From Actinernus sp. WN-2022 (taxonomy: Eukaryota > Cnidaria > Anthozoa > Actiniaria > Actinernidae), in NCBI GenBank assembly GCA_030867875.1, contig JAOWCC010000091.1:1-64000 (forward strand): DNA of 64,000 bases, written 5' to 3'. A program made the translations under genes and the position numbers. Numbering within the stretch: the stretch's first letter is position 1; each line of letters begins with the position of its first letter. Shown here piece after piece: positions 49,190-61,039 of this stretch. The notes beneath the pieces were generated by a model. That model saw nothing but the letters and a program-made list of their open reading frames with translations, searched no databases and was not told where the DNA came from.

Positions 49190-49700
49190 CTGTCTGAATG
49201 AACCAAGATGTACAGTGTCGCAACTCACACAAGATACGCCGATTACGGGTATCTAGAAAACTCAGACCTTGTTTATCTTCAGCCAGGTCATCTTACTGTT
49301 TGTAGTTTCGGTATCTGTATGTACAGCGAAAAGCAGAATCCAGTACAGCGAGCAAGCCAACAGAATTCACTCGGTTGTTCACAAATTTTATGGTGAGTTG
49401 ATTTGACTTGGACCATGTTTGACTTAAACCACCACGATGCACGCGTGTAGTATTTAAAAAGCTTCTTCACAACTCACACTGAAATAGTCATATCCATGTA
49501 TTTCTCTTCGGCCTTCAGGTATGATTTATAGCATCTTGACCATTTGCAGTTACCGATCGAACAGCACAATTCAATGCAGCGAGCAAGCCAAGCATATTTT
49601 TCGATCGCACATTCACTCGGGTTCAGCATAAATAAATAACAAGTATCCTGAGCCTGTTGGAAGGCTTTCGCACGGTGAAGTTTGAGAGAAATGCGAGGAA
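49190..49700. other. Left part of copy 3 with two related exon-like pieces
   Basis: On the minus strand two stretches share a pattern: EQPSEFCWLARCTGFCFS (about 49370-49320) and NPSECAIEKYAWLARCIELC (about 49625-49560). They look like diverged copies of one exon. No family is recognised. Confidence 0.35.
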
Positions 49701-49926
49701 CTTTCTCTCTAGTTTGCAGTCCGGGTCTCCACCATCTTGCTTTTACTGTATTAAATTCTGTAAATAAATTAACCTGGCGAGTGTTGTGTGACCAGCACAG
49801 TGCAATCTGATTGGTGTGAACTTGACCTTTAACGCATGCGCAGAAATTTTGCGACACCCAACAACAACAAAAAAAAAAGACGACTTGCATTTTAAGGCTC
49901 GGTGCTGCCACAGGCAGCCCGAGTAA

Positions 49927-51313
49927 CAAGAGCCCATCTGGGCTTTCACTCGGGCCACATGAAATTGAAGATGAAATACACTTTCATTTGAAATCCTCTT
50001 AGTAATAACCAAAGAGAAGAATTATTAGCTGAATTTAGCAGTCTTTTGGAGTGGCCGGTAGCGCGGTGACTTTCATAAAATTTCTCTGCTCCCCTAGTAA
50101 ATATGTAATTTAATATTTTTGTTTTTCTCGTATGTTGACCTTTTAATTTAAACAGTTTAACACACTGCATTTGAGCAGGCATATATTCATTGTTTTGAAC
50201 CCGAGAATTAACCGTACTACCGTACTTCATGGTCCCTTTCTTTAGTAGTGGGTTGTCGGTCAGGTAATTATAAACTCTCGTCATTTAGCACAGAAAATGT
50301 ATTCTGATGAATAGGGATCGGGTTGTCGTGAAGAATCTAAAGAATTCCGTCCCTTCCGGTTTGAATTTGACTCATGTGTATGTTGCTTTTGGAGTTTCAA
50401 GGATATGTTGATCCAAAACTACAGGCTCTTGGGGTTTTTCATTGACTTGTGAACTTGCAGGCTCTGTAATTTGTTTTGTTTTCTAGTATAACATAAAGTG
50501 TTGAACATGTTCATTTTCTCAAGCATGTCGCGCGTGACCTCTGTTTCTTCATTCGTTAAGTTCTCTACTTTCATCTGTAATCTGGGAAACTCGATCTTTT
50601 CCCATGCCTTGGCACATAACTATTCCTGTTGTGGATGATTATAAGTAAAATCCTTCGACAGCTTGTACCGTTTCCGCTAGGTCAATATCCTCGCTGGAAC
50701 GAAATAACTTGATCTCAATACTCTCTGATCCAACTTACGGTAAATTTAAATCTCTGACAGTTTTTAAGAGACTCATAATATTGGTCTTGAAGTGCCTTCA
50801 CCCAAAATAAGATGTTCTTCTCGGATGTTTTAAATGCAGCACAGCGAGCCGATGGCTTATAGATTCCAATATCTATTTCTTCGAATTTTAGCTTTCCGGA
50901 TCCTGGCCCCTTTGCTTCAGGTCGTCGTACGTGTCGTATATTAAAGCACTGGCCATCTGGGTAAACAACGCGGTCCTTCGGCTCCGACAATAGCGCCAGT
51001 TGCAATATCCTGAGCCTGTTGGAAGGCTTTCGCATGAGTGAAGTTAAATAAAACATGAAACTGGCTTACATTCGAGAGATGAGACTCCAAGTTACAGAGA
51101 AAGTTGCTCGCGGATTCCGCCATCTTGCTTTACTGTATTAAATTATGTAAATAAATTAACCTGGCGATTGTTGCGTGACCAGCACAGTGCGATCTGATTG
51201 GTGTGAATTTGACCTTTAACGCATGCGCTGAACGCTTGCTACACGGAATAAAAATAATAATAATAATAACGTCTTGCATTTTAAGACTCGGTGCTGCCAC
51301 AGGCAGCCCAAGT
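49927..51313 (-). mobile_element. Helitron2-like element, copy 4, head-to-tail with copy 3
   Basis: Right end (CAAGAGCCC, hairpin, ACTCGGGCC) starts at 49927 and left end (hairpin, CCCAAGT) closes at 51313. Only AA separates it from copy 3, a tandem junction. The outer flanks rejoin the LINE as AAAAGAATAAGATC, showing insertion at TT on the element's strand. Confidence 0.8.
50217..51123 (-). pseudogene. Captured PH-like/coiled-coil gene fragment, copy B
   Basis: Starts ATGGCGGAATCC (51123), reading MAESASNFLCNLESHLSN. A possible donor GTAAGC and acceptor CCAACAG bound a 54-bp intron. It then continues AQDIATGAIVGAEGPRC, KLKFEEIDIGIYKPSARC and ALQDQYYESL. It goes on to the acidic tail with a deletion of the coiled-coil part (junction near 50332). 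Better preserved at its start than copy A. Confidence 0.55.
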
Positions 51314-53292
51314 AATAAGATCATTCTCCGTCCCTTGGCTGACGCTACAAATTAAACAAACCATGACAAATAGAGATTATCACAAAAAACGCGCTATAAA
51401 ATTTAAAAGTCAATATCACTAGGAGCTATACCAATCCGCAAGGAATAAGGCGAATATTGAAATGCGGAAAGCAAAGTCCGATTATTATCGAAATAAAATA
51501 GAAACGTGCAAACACACTGATCCCAAAAAGACATGGAAAGTGATCAACTCCCTTTTGGGTAGAAATTGTAAATCCAGTCACGTGAATGAGCTTTGCATTA
51601 ATGAGAATATAGTCTCAGATGCTGGAGACATCTCTGAGGCTTTTAATGATGTTTTTTGTTAACATCGGACCCAAATTAGCTGCCGAATTAACGAGAACGC
51701 CACTAAATAATATTAACAGCTATCTTAATAGCAGTGAAAGGAATTTGGCCGGTTTTAATTTCTCTGATATCCCAGTAGAAAATGTGGAACTAACGCTAAA
51801 GAACCTGAAGACGGGAAAGAGTACTGCATGGACTCGATAAAATCCCAGCAAAAATACTCAAACTTGCTGCATACATAATTGCTCCTTCTTTGACAACAAT
51901 TTTTAACCTTTTGATGATTGGAAACATGCGCGCGTAAGTCCAATTTACAAAGCGGATGACCGCCGAGAAACTGGTAATTATAGACCCATCTCAATCCTAC
52001 CGATAATAAGTAAAGTGCTCGAGAAAGAAATATTTCGACAATTATATGGGTATCTTATGGAAAACTCTATACTTTCAAAATTTCAATCCGGCTTCCGTCC
52101 GCTACATTCAACGGTATCAGCATTAATACAGATGTGCGACAAGTGGCTTGAAAGTATGGATAAGGGAATGTTGACAGGTGTGGTATTTTTAGACATACAA
52201 AAGCCTTTGATTCGATAAACCATTCAATCTTGCTTCAGAAAATGAAACACTACGGCGTTTCGGGTTATGAGCTGAAATGGTTCGTTTCCTATCTTAAATG
52301 CAGGCAACAACAGTGCTTTGTTAATGGGTCTCTGTCATCTCCAAAAGAAATACGTTGCGGTGTTCCCCAGGCTCAATCCTAGGACCGCTCCTATTTCTGT
52401 TATATATAAATGACCTGCCAAAGTGCCTTACCTCTACCACTCCCTGTCTATATGCAGACGACACCCAAATCTTTACATCTTCGTTTAATGAAGCTGATCT
52501 TGCCTCTAACTTAAATTCAGATATTGATAATATATGTGATTGGCTTGCTGTAAACAAACTACAGTTTCATCCTTCAAAGACGAAGCTGATGATTATTGGC
52601 TCTGCATTTAATCTTAATAACAAAATCGAGGAAATATCAAACAATGTATTTATAGACAATGCTGGAGTCGCTCGGGTGGGCTCACACAAATGTCTTGGAG
52701 TAGAAATTGATGAGAGACTAACCTTTCAAAATCACATTGATAGCATTTGTAAGAAGGCGAGTGCAGGGATTGGTGCCTTGAGGCGAATTAAGCCCTTTGT
52801 GCCGTTCACTTCACTTGAATGCATATACAAAGCCCTAGTACAAGCATATTTTGATTACTGCTCCCCTTTGTGGGATACCTGCGGCAAAGGCCTTAAAGAT
52901 AGAATACAGAAATTGCAATCTCGTGCGGCAAGAGTAATTACTGGTGCAGGCTATGAAACTCGCTCAGGAGATATACTTGATTGCTTAGACTGGAAAACTC
53001 TCCAAGAAAGACAAATTCAAATTAAATCGACATTAATGTATAAAACCCTGAATAATCAATCTGCACCATATTTAAGAGAATAATTTATAAGACTTTCTGA
53101 AAGTTAAATTCAATACAATCTAAGAAACCTTGACACGGACCTAGCACTTCCAAAGCCAAAAACCAACTATCTAAAGCGCAGCTTCAAATACAGCGGTGCT
53201 ATGCTTTGGAACAGCCTACCGGATAAGGCTAAGAAGACAAATACATTAGCTCAGTTTAAACGTAATATTGCCTCCATGCCTGACACTGTGTT
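51314..53292 (+). pseudogene. LINE fragment: reverse transcriptase and C-terminal domain
   Basis: Resumes with RSFSVPWLT and the linker KAKSDYYRNKIETCK. RT motifs follow: ETGNYRPISILP, STVSALIQMCDKWL, AFDSINHS after a frameshift, GVPQGSILGPLLFLLYIND, and the catalytic YADD at 52451-52462. Further on are VNKLQFHPSKTKLMIIG, CLGVEIDERLTF, and after a stop near 53083 ALPKPKTNYLKRSFKYSG and LWNSLP. At least four frameshifts or stops (about 51660, 51835, 52205, 52370, 53083). The VPQGSxLGPLLF and LYADDT motifs place it with CR1/L2/Jockey-type LINEs. Confidence 0.9.
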
Positions 53293-53494
53293 ATCATTGC
53301 TGATTATTTTTATTTTTATTCGTCAGTCTTTAAAAAAAAAATGTAAGCTTAACATGAGCCATCGTTAATTCATACCATTCACGAATCTTGTATATACATG
53401 TATATACACCAATCTTTGTACGCCCCACTTGGAAATCAGCTCGCGGGTCAACATTCAGTGTTGTAGTTGTAGTGGCTAGCGTATCAAAATAAAG

Positions 53495-53495
<1 letters not shown>

Positions 53496-53526
<31 letters not shown>
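53496..53526 (+). repeat. (TATG)n LINE tail
   Basis: Seven or so TATG units after an AATAAAGTATATG-like signal. Short tandem tails end CR1/L2-type LINEs. Confidence 0.85.
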
Positions 53527-53529
53527 TAA

Positions 53530-54645
53530 CAAACTAGGAGGTCAAAGAAGAAAAGTATTGAACCCGAAAAAATGACAGGAATGACTCTGAGAGGAAATTA
53601 TAAAACTGACCGGACCCCTGTGAAAACATCAACAAAGCGTGACTTCATTGGAAATGCGTTTCGATTCTCGCTGGAAAATCGATGGAAACAACGGGAAAGA
53701 ACTTAAATGATCAAGAAGAAAATAATGATTAAGCTGGCAAAAAAAGGAACTGAACATTTATCGAAAAAAACAAAAAAGGTACAAAGTTAACCTGAGTATC
53801 AGACCTTTTTTTTGGGGGGGGGAGGGGTGGAGAGAGAGAATGGGGAGAGGGGAGGTCTTGATTGCCTGTAACTCAGGTTAATACAAAGTATGACTGCTTG
53901 AGATATTAGAATAGCGCTTAAGGCAGACCGCAGTCAAGAACGAAATTGTCTTGAGATGTGAATTTGAACTGTCGTGATTGCATAGCATTTTCGTTAGGAA
54001 TGTTTAAACGGGTGTTGATATTAATGCAAATTTCGCAGTAAACGTAGACTTTCTCGCCGGCGCTCGATTTTTGACCCAGTAATCGTTTACTCGGTGACTC
54101 AGCGAGTTAGACTTGGAGCAAGTCTACAGTAAACGCTATCTATAGACAAAAAATAAGTTTAGCAATAAGCATGAGGTGTAAAAAACTTAAATGAAAAATA
54201 TGTTATTATATTACAGACCCAAACTTTAGCCGTTAATTTTAAAAATGCTAAACTTACGCTCGGTATTAATATATTACGAAACGTCTCTGGAAGAATCAGA
54301 GATAGAAGAAAGTGAATATAGTTAAACTAAGTAATTGTGATTGCAATCGAAATATTGTAAATTAGAAATAGAAATGACTTAGCTCTGAATAACTGTCAGG
54401 GCAAAGTGAATAAAATAAAACCTCCAGCGAGGCATAAATAAACGCTGGTATAAAAAAAATCATTTTTATAGGTGTCCACGTATCGTCGAAACTAGAAGTT
54501 CCTCTATACGAAAAATTTGATTTTTTTTCTCCCTCAATCATTTTCCATCGCAGGAACTCTGATCTCATTTTCTTACTTTTTCTTGCAACTCGCATTTTTG
54601 GCAACTCGCAACTCGCCGTTTTCAACTCGCATCATCCCCATTCTC
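53530..54645. other. Intergenic, one small inverted repeat
   Basis: 53787-53881 has TTAACCTGAG..TC and its complement around a G-rich core, probably a short MITE. No gene elsewhere. Near 54590-54630 there are several AACTCGC motifs. Confidence 0.5.
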
Positions 54646-54652
54646 TACCAAC

Positions 54653-54935
54653 CATAGTTAATAGAGTGGAATGGTTATGAAACCCGGCAAACTTCAAAGG
54701 GGCTAACAAAGGCGCTGCGATTTATGTTGGAAGGGGGCAAGACAAAAGATTGTGCAGGGTCATAGTTCATTAGCGTCCCCTGAACGACTGAACTCACACG
54801 TTTCTATTGGCTGATTGATTAACACATTGGAATTTCTATTGTGTTTTGTGCAGGGTAGTGGTTGAAAAAAGCTAACAAAGACATATAACAAAGAAGGTCG
54901 CTGGATTTCATCACCATTCCACTCTATTAACTATG
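54653..54935. mobile_element. MITE with 7-bp duplication TACCAAC
   Basis: TIRs CATAGTTAATAGAGTGGAAT (left) and ATTCCACTCTATTAACTATG (right). TACCAAC lies at 54646-54652 and 54936-54942. Seven-base duplications are unusual; Dada-type elements use 6-7 bp. Confidence 0.8.
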
Positions 54936-54961
54936 TACCAACTTAGCTAACCAGTCTTCCC

Positions 54962-55314
54962 AGTCTTCTGAACTTCTCTCACAATATCGTCTTCATCATA
55001 GTTTTGTCCTGGTACGAAATTGCTCTGCCATATCGATGAAAATCTAATCTAATTACGAGAGTGTGAAAGTTATACAAAGAAAACAAGTCGCTACAAGTTA
55101 ACCGCAAGACTTCGGTGGGACCAAGTGAATTTTAAAATGTCACAGGAATTAATGTGAACAAGAAGGCGGCGCCCAGGTCTTCGCGGGGCCAACTTTGAGG
55201 GACTCGTTCTCAACTCTGAAAAAGTTTTATCAACTTTTAATACATTTTCTGAACAAAGTACATCTGAAAGATGCTTTTGAGCCCAAATGTGTTTTTCACT
55301 CGGGTATCCCTTTA
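54962..55314. repeat. Two dispersed repeats side by side
   Basis: 54962-55135 is the inverted copy of 30655-30823. 55163-55314 is the inverted copy of 20011-20142, with a 40-bp extra segment near 55225. Confidence 0.7.
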
Positions 55315-56324
55315 AATAAAGGCAATCTATCTATCTAAAGAGCCAAGTCTATTCTGCTACAAACTGCGCCAGAGAATACTGAACTGAAGATGGTTTTAGT
55401 TAGTTTTCCAATGTTATGTAAACAGTCCTATTTAAACAAAAAGCCTGTAATATATGTAATTCAGCTCAAATGACACGTTGAAGTTTACAATCATCATTCG
55501 ATAATTAAATTAAGGATAAAATGGACTATTTATTTGAAAATACAACTGTTTTATTATGTGAAAATCGCATATTTTTTTACATACAGCGTTTGAAGCACAA
55601 CATTGGTGTATTTAGATAGGATATGTTCGTGGCTATGCTGTGAATGCATGAGGTGGGTCATGCACGATATATTTTCCTTAGTTTTAGGGTCTGTATTTTT
55701 GTCCAACTGACATATGTTCCGAAACATTTTCCAATTTTTTATCTTAGGAGATTAAGAAATCTTCAGTTTCACTGATATATTTGTTAGAATACTAGAGCGC
55801 AGCCTTAATTTCAGTATAAATCTTAAATAAGGTACTAGAGTACTATGAAAAGTATCTGTTTGTTTACAAATCGAGAAACCATGGTTGTGACAGATGCATT
55901 AATTAGCATGGTTTTTTGTCGTCGATGTAATTGCATTATGCTATACCTATCAAGATTATTGGACACACTAAAATATATACAGATATATTGAATCTATCAA
56001 ACTTTTCACCTCCAAAGGTTTTGCGCGTGCTGCAGCATGGGAAGGAGAACACGTTCCAGACACTCCCTGCCGGTCCCCCTCCGGGGTTTTACCTGGTTTT
56101 CGTGTTCGGCTCAGCATTATTGCAGTCATAGCTATTGTAACGTTGTGATGATTTATAAAGTGGTGTGTTGCATTAGTCGCTTGCGATACAACCTATACCT
56201 ACCTTGTAAATACATACTACGTTGTGCTGGTAATTATTCATTTAGGAATGAGAGAAGGAACATATTTTTCATTCGTATGAGCTGGCGAAGTGGAATGGAA
56301 TAAAATTTTCAGTGGCCACTGTAT
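55315..56324. other. Intergenic, nothing recognised
   Basis: AT-rich. A short frame near 55931-56131 contains a proline-rich stretch but no domain. Confidence 0.4.
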
Positions 56325-56800
56325 TTTGCGTGTATGCAGTTGTAATAATCATCATCATCATAATAATCATAATAGTAATAATATTTGCAGCATAGACTGA
56401 ATTACAAGGAGAGATTAATACACATAATTACAAAACACCAACGATAAACAATTTGTAGATATAATTACTAACTACAATTACTAATCAGGACAATAAGGGA
56501 ACCACTACGGGAAATGGCCTGACATTTAATGGTGAAAAAGTTACTGCAGCGAAACGCTTGGTTCTGGCAACTTTTATATGGCCAGAGCGAAGTTTATAGG
56601 GGGAGACGCGGGATAAGTGCGTTGAGGAGCGGGGAGGAACTACCTTTCTTGATGAATCTCTTGCACGATTTCTCCCTTCTTTGGCTTAAAGGTGAGAGGT
56701 CGGCCTGGGACAGAGCATCATAATAGTGTAGGCCGGATTGCACCGCGGCAAAACGGTATGCTCCGCTGGCTAAAAGAACAAACGCTCTCCTATCAAATAC
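56325..56800 (-). pseudogene. Second LINE, 3'-end fragment
   Basis: On the minus strand: AVQSGLHYYDALSQADLSPL, SQRREKSCKRFIKKG and LLNALIPR, then after a stop NQAFRCSNFFTIKCQAI. The order of an AL-x-x-ADL..L..RR motif, a KKF-like helix and the RT-x-RF-x-x-S/F..CQ end is the C-terminus of LINE reverse transcriptases. A microsatellite-like AT tail follows near 56345-56395. It is 5'-truncated at about 56800. Confidence 0.6.
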
Positions 56801-56829
56801 AAATTACCGAGGGCTTCAACATTTTTAGT

Positions 56830-57570
56830 AAATAATTTTATAACTTAGTAAACTCACAGTGAATTGCAAATTAAGAAAACTTCAACCTGTTAAAGTCTTG
56901 GGCTTATCTTTTCAGTAGTTTTCTTATTTTTTAAGAAAACAGTTCACAAATGCATACTTTTAAGCAGAAATTTTAAAATCACGGCATGTGCCTGTTGTTT
57001 CATTTCAGTTTTCGCGGGAAACTGGGGGCGGCCTCGCGCCGACAAGAAATAGCAAATACGCATGCGCGTGACGTTTTGCCGCGGTGTGAGACCGGATAGG
57101 CCAATGCGCAACGCCCTCTTATGCACTGACTCAACCGGATTCTTAGGATTCATGATCCGAGCGTTTCTTTGGGAAATGATTCGAAAAAGGTACAAGTGGC
57201 AAGCGGTCTTCGTCTTAATCTTAAGCCACACAGCGGTCAAACGTCTGCGCATGTGTCAAAAGTCTTGCAACAACAACATATTCCAAAACAAATTCAAAGC
57301 GACTGCCGGCGGCCGTCACTGTTCAAACACCCGTTTTCAAACCTTGAGAACGTTTTTGGTAAATTACGAAAACGTTTGGTAAACTCACAGTTTGAAGTTT
57401 ACTCAATTTCCCGTCGACTGTGAAAATAAAAAGCTTAACTTTCACGTATTTTTCTTAACTTTTTGGGGTAGAAGTTCACTGTAATATGTTTTAAGGTAAA
57501 TTTTGCGCGGGAAATTCGCGCGGCCGCCCACCGCGCAGACGTTTGACCGCTGTGTGATCTTAAGCAATGA
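56830..57570. repeat. Diverged direct repeats with an inner inverted pair
   Basis: GTAAACTCACAGT..., a TTTTCTTA..TTTTT..GTTCAC block and GCGGGAAA..CGGCC occur in the same order at about 56847-57060 and 57370-57540. A 36-bp inverted pair (GCGCAGACGTTTGACCGCTG and complement) lies at about 57218-57253 and 57527-57566. It may be a TIR element of about 350 bp. Confidence 0.5.
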
Positions 57571-58081
57571 CGACGGCAGTGACGACGGGACGTAGAAAAG
57601 TGTTTTTTTTTACTGTTTCCTTTATTCGCCTTTAATTGTTTCACATCCATATCTTCGAAAAATATAAACGTGGAATTCCGTTCATGCCGAATGAATAATG
57701 AGTCATTTAATAGCGTTCTCTTGTTAATGTAAAATCTTGGTGTGTTTTTTCACAGAAAACGGCCCAAATATTGGCGACCGCGTGTATTTTCATGTTCAAT
57801 TGTTGTCTTCTCTAATTAAAGTGCCTATAAACAATTTTTTATTTATTTTAGATATCAATTCTAAATCAAGTGAATATAGTAAAATATATTTTGCTTTTAA
57901 TGCTAGTTTTAAGAACATCAAATTTCCAAGGGAAACTATCAGCCGATAGGTCCGAGACAGACACAGTCTATTTGCGTTATTGTTCAACACAAAATTATCT
58001 TTCGTGCTCAGCGGGCACTATTTGTCGTTATTTCAGTTCTTAATGAGGCTTTATTTGCCATACATACTCCCATTATTGATT

Positions 58082-58137
58082 GTATGAGAAAAGTTCCCGG
58101 GTTGTATCCAGATACATCTCGGGAACTTTTCTCATAC
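58082..58137. repeat. Hairpin with perfect 18-bp arms
   Basis: GTATGAGAAAAGTTCCCG and its exact complement, with a 20-bp middle that also pairs (TGTATC/GATACA). Confidence 0.85.
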
Positions 58138-58300
58138 ATCCCTTGCATTTACTCGCCCAAAATCTACCTAAAAAGAGCTACAACAATGAACATTTTGCGA
58201 AAACCTCGTCAAGTATGAAATAACTCAGTTAAATACCTCGGCTAAAAGCCTCGGTTCTCGGTATTTAACTCTTCCTTATTGTTCGTCACAAAATTGTCTT

Positions 58301-58520
58301 CCGCTCTCAGCGGGCACTATCGCCTGACAATTTGCCTCCGCGGACGGCAACTATCACGTCACGTGATCTCTTTTAGCCAATGAGCGCGCGCCAAAATTTT
58401 GTGGTGAACTATAACGCCTGATAGTTTGCCTCCGCCGACGACAACTACCACGTCACGTGATCGTTTTTAGCCAATGAGCTCGCGCCAAAAAAATTGTGGT
58501 GAACTATAACGGCTGATAGT
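58301..58520. repeat. Two tandem units of about 115 bp with CACGTGA
   Basis: Each unit contains TTTGCCTCCGC, ACGTCACGTGATC, TTTTAGCCAATGAGC and GTGGTGAACTATAACG. CACGTG and CCAAT boxes are transcription-factor-like motifs, but function is unproven. Confidence 0.7.
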
Positions 58521-59647
58521 TTCCCTTGGAAATTGTGTTCTTAAAGTAACATGTATGCCCTCACACTGCATTATCGGGCTTATATTTGATATAAGAACAT
58601 CAAATTTCTGCAGGCAACTATCAGCCGATAATCCCTCGACGGACACACTCTATCTGTATAACATGGTCCCTCGGCAGACACACTCTATTGTCATAATAGA
58701 CTGGGACAAATTCTAAGAAACGCTGTTATTTAAAATTTTGTCGGGAAACTCGAGGAAAAGTTGGTAAATACACTTTTTTAGATGAAAATCATGTGCTGAA
58801 CACGAAAAAATTGTTTACCAAGCTGGATTTTGAGATTTTAACCTTGAAATCTGGCTTTAAAAAACGGACCCAAATACCGGGCATGGAAACGAGGCTAAAC
58901 CGTTTTCCTTCTTTTTAAAGCCAGTTTGGAATCGAAGTATCTTCCCAAATCAGCTAACTATAATTTTCTCATTCTCAAGAATTTGTATTCGAGACCTCAT
59001 TTATGGGGACTACGTCCACCCACTGACTACCGTAATAGCTTGAATTCAGAAAAAAATCGTGCAAAAAAATATATAAAGGTAATCACATTTTACAATGTGC
59101 TAGGTCTGAACAGGTTATTTTAATAATTGGTCCGACTTTTGTCATTCCTTTACAACAATGAATGCTGTAATACAACACTTTTTCAAACAGACAAACCAAT
59201 TCACATGCTTTAAGCCTTGACTTGAATCGAAATTGAATAAACAAACAAAATAAGGCGTCGATACTTCGGGAAATACATTTTCATTCAACAAAATGTAAGT
59301 TTCATTCAAAAGTCAAAAGTTTCGATTTTTAAAGTGTTTGCTATCAAATTACATTTCGCACACCACAATCCCAGGCAGACAAAGTAAAGTTGCCTGGCTG
59401 CTAATTCTCCATGCATACGGAAGATTGTGTTAACAGATTACAATGGTAATATAAAAAAAATATTGAAGAACGGGTGAGTTTAAAAAGATCTGCCCCTACA
59501 CTTTCCTTCAGTGAATGTATTATTTGTCAAAAAAGGATATTCTGTTTAGCGCAACACAGCAAGGTTTGCGTTCATTGAAGGAATCATCTGAGGAGTGACG
59601 TTAATTAAGAGACACCGCTAACACAGAAACAATCAACAGGATATTGA

Positions 59648-61039
59648 ATGCAACTGAGACGAACAATGCAGAGGAATTACATTGGCAAAAGAGCTGCTAT
59701 GCAAAGTATACTGATAAGTACGCTTTCGCCTCCAGGAGTGACTGCAAACTCAGCGGCACTTCGCAGCAGATTTCACTCGACCGACCGGAAACTATGCATG
59801 TTTTGTCATGATGGGGAAACGCCTAAAAAGCAAACACTGTGCGCAGTAACAACTTTCAACATGAGTCAACAGATACTTGAGGGAGCAAAGTGTGACCACG
59901 ACCTTTCCTTGCGTGTGGCAGGTATAAATGACCCAATCGCGTCTGAGGGCAAATATCATCCAAATTGCTATAAGAAATTCCTGAGAATGTATCTCGGTCA
60001 AGAAATTTAGCAAAAGATGAAAGCGGAGCAGTGCTGTTGTGGCTTGTCGATGAGTTAAAAAAGTTAAAACAAGGTCATATTTTGGAGCTTAAAGAAGTGT
60101 GCCTCCGCTACTGCTCCCTAGCTGCTGAGCAAAACATTGACATCCCTCCCTCATGTAGAAGTCGCATGACCGCATTCAAAGAATACATCGCACTGCATGT
60201 TGCAGACGTGGTACCATAGTATAAGGACACTCTCATTCCACGACTTGGACGTCTTCACACATCAATAAATTCCTTTTCGTCTCATGTCGAGACACAGATA
60301 TGTTCTCCTTTTAGTGTCGAACTTCAACAAAATGATCTACAAGCAGTTGTGGATTAGAGCTGGGACATCTAAGAAGCCTAAGTATCTGCCCATTCATACG
60401 ATTCGTGAACATCTAAAGGAAACAATTCCCGAAGTGGAAACCATTTTCTCCTTTCATGCGATAACAGGCTGTGATACATTCTCCTACTTTGCTGGCCATA
60501 GCAAGAAATGTGTCACGGAAGACCTTCACAGACCACCACATCTGCTGAGAAACTTAGGAAATGGTGACCTGGATGATCTGACAGTTAAATCCGCTGAGAA
60601 GTTCATTTGCAGAATATAAAATGTAACTGACGTAGAGAGCCGCAACGGAGCACGTGCAGCGTTGTTTTCTAGATGCTGGTCACCAGAAGCTCTTCATCCG
60701 ACGAGTGATGCAGCGCGATGGTATATTAGAAGGGCGCACTTCCAAGCAATGACATGAAAACAAGCGTATGTTACACACCCTAACCCCCTACTTCCAGAGA
60801 CTATGGGTTGGACAAAACTGAATGGCAACCTGGTACCCAAGCTGATGTCGCTTGCCCCCGTACCCAAAAGCTGTGATGAGATGGTTAACTGTGGCTGCAA
60901 ATCGGGATGCAAATCAAAGAAGTGTAGCTGCCGGAATGTAGGACTGCCATGCACAGGAGCATGCAAATGCAGAAGTACTACAGATAGCCGCTGCCAAAAT
61001 GATTCTAATGGTGTCGTGATCAGAAACCAAGGACAGTGA
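59648..61039 (+). pseudogene. Transposon gene with N-terminal zinc motif, ITGCDT motif and CXC domain
   Basis: N-terminal part 59648-60010: LCMFCHDGE and KYHPNCYKK, a CxxC...H...C zinc motif. Middle part 60031-60234. From 60284: FSFHAITGCDTFSYFAGHSK and LGNGDLDDLTVKSAEKF. After a stop, ESRNGARAALFSRCWSPEAL and AARWYIRRAHFQAM. After another stop, NLVPKLMSLAPVPKSCDEMV and a cysteine-rich CXC (tesmin/TSO1-like) domain, CGCKSGCKSKKCSCRNVG...CTGACKC. Proteins of this build are multicopy in invertebrates. The GCDT motif may correspond to the GCDY turn of FEN/XPG nucleases (inference). At least three stops and a missing block near 60230 mean it is dead. Confidence 0.7.

Larger units (their letters stand above)
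40747..49924 (-). mobile_element. Helitron2-like element, copy 3, holding an ISL2EU transposon and a MITE
   Basis: In reverse orientation: right end CAAGAGCC plus hairpin and ACTCGGGCC at 40747, left end hairpin and CCCGAGT at 49924. About 9.2 kb in total, of which 5.2 kb is the nested ISL2EU element (43007-48226) and 0.54 kb a MITE (48644-49182). The rest is non-coding, apart from short KAFQQAQD-like and PSEC..WLARC-like pieces near 49300-49700. Those may be further captured exons. Confidence 0.75.
33246..53528 (+). mobile_element. Decayed CR1/L2-like LINE, interrupted by three insertion blocks
   Basis: The LINE reading runs 33270-33330, then 36096-36538, 40166-40746 and 51314-53290. It ends in a (TATG)n tail at 53496-53526. 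The order is a short N-terminal region, APE-type endonuclease, reverse transcriptase and C-terminal domain. The insertions are 33331-36089, 36539-40165 and 40747-51313. At each junction the codons resume cleanly once insert and target duplication are removed. Several frameshifts in the RT part show the LINE itself was dead or died later. Confidence 0.85.
57908..58545. mobile_element. MITE with about 40-bp TIRs
   Basis: TTTAAGAACATCAAATTTCC..GGGAAACTATCAGCCG is mirrored on the right. It contains the hairpin 58082-58137 and a 115-bp tandem pair. Another left-end-like copy begins at 58586. Confidence 0.65.
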
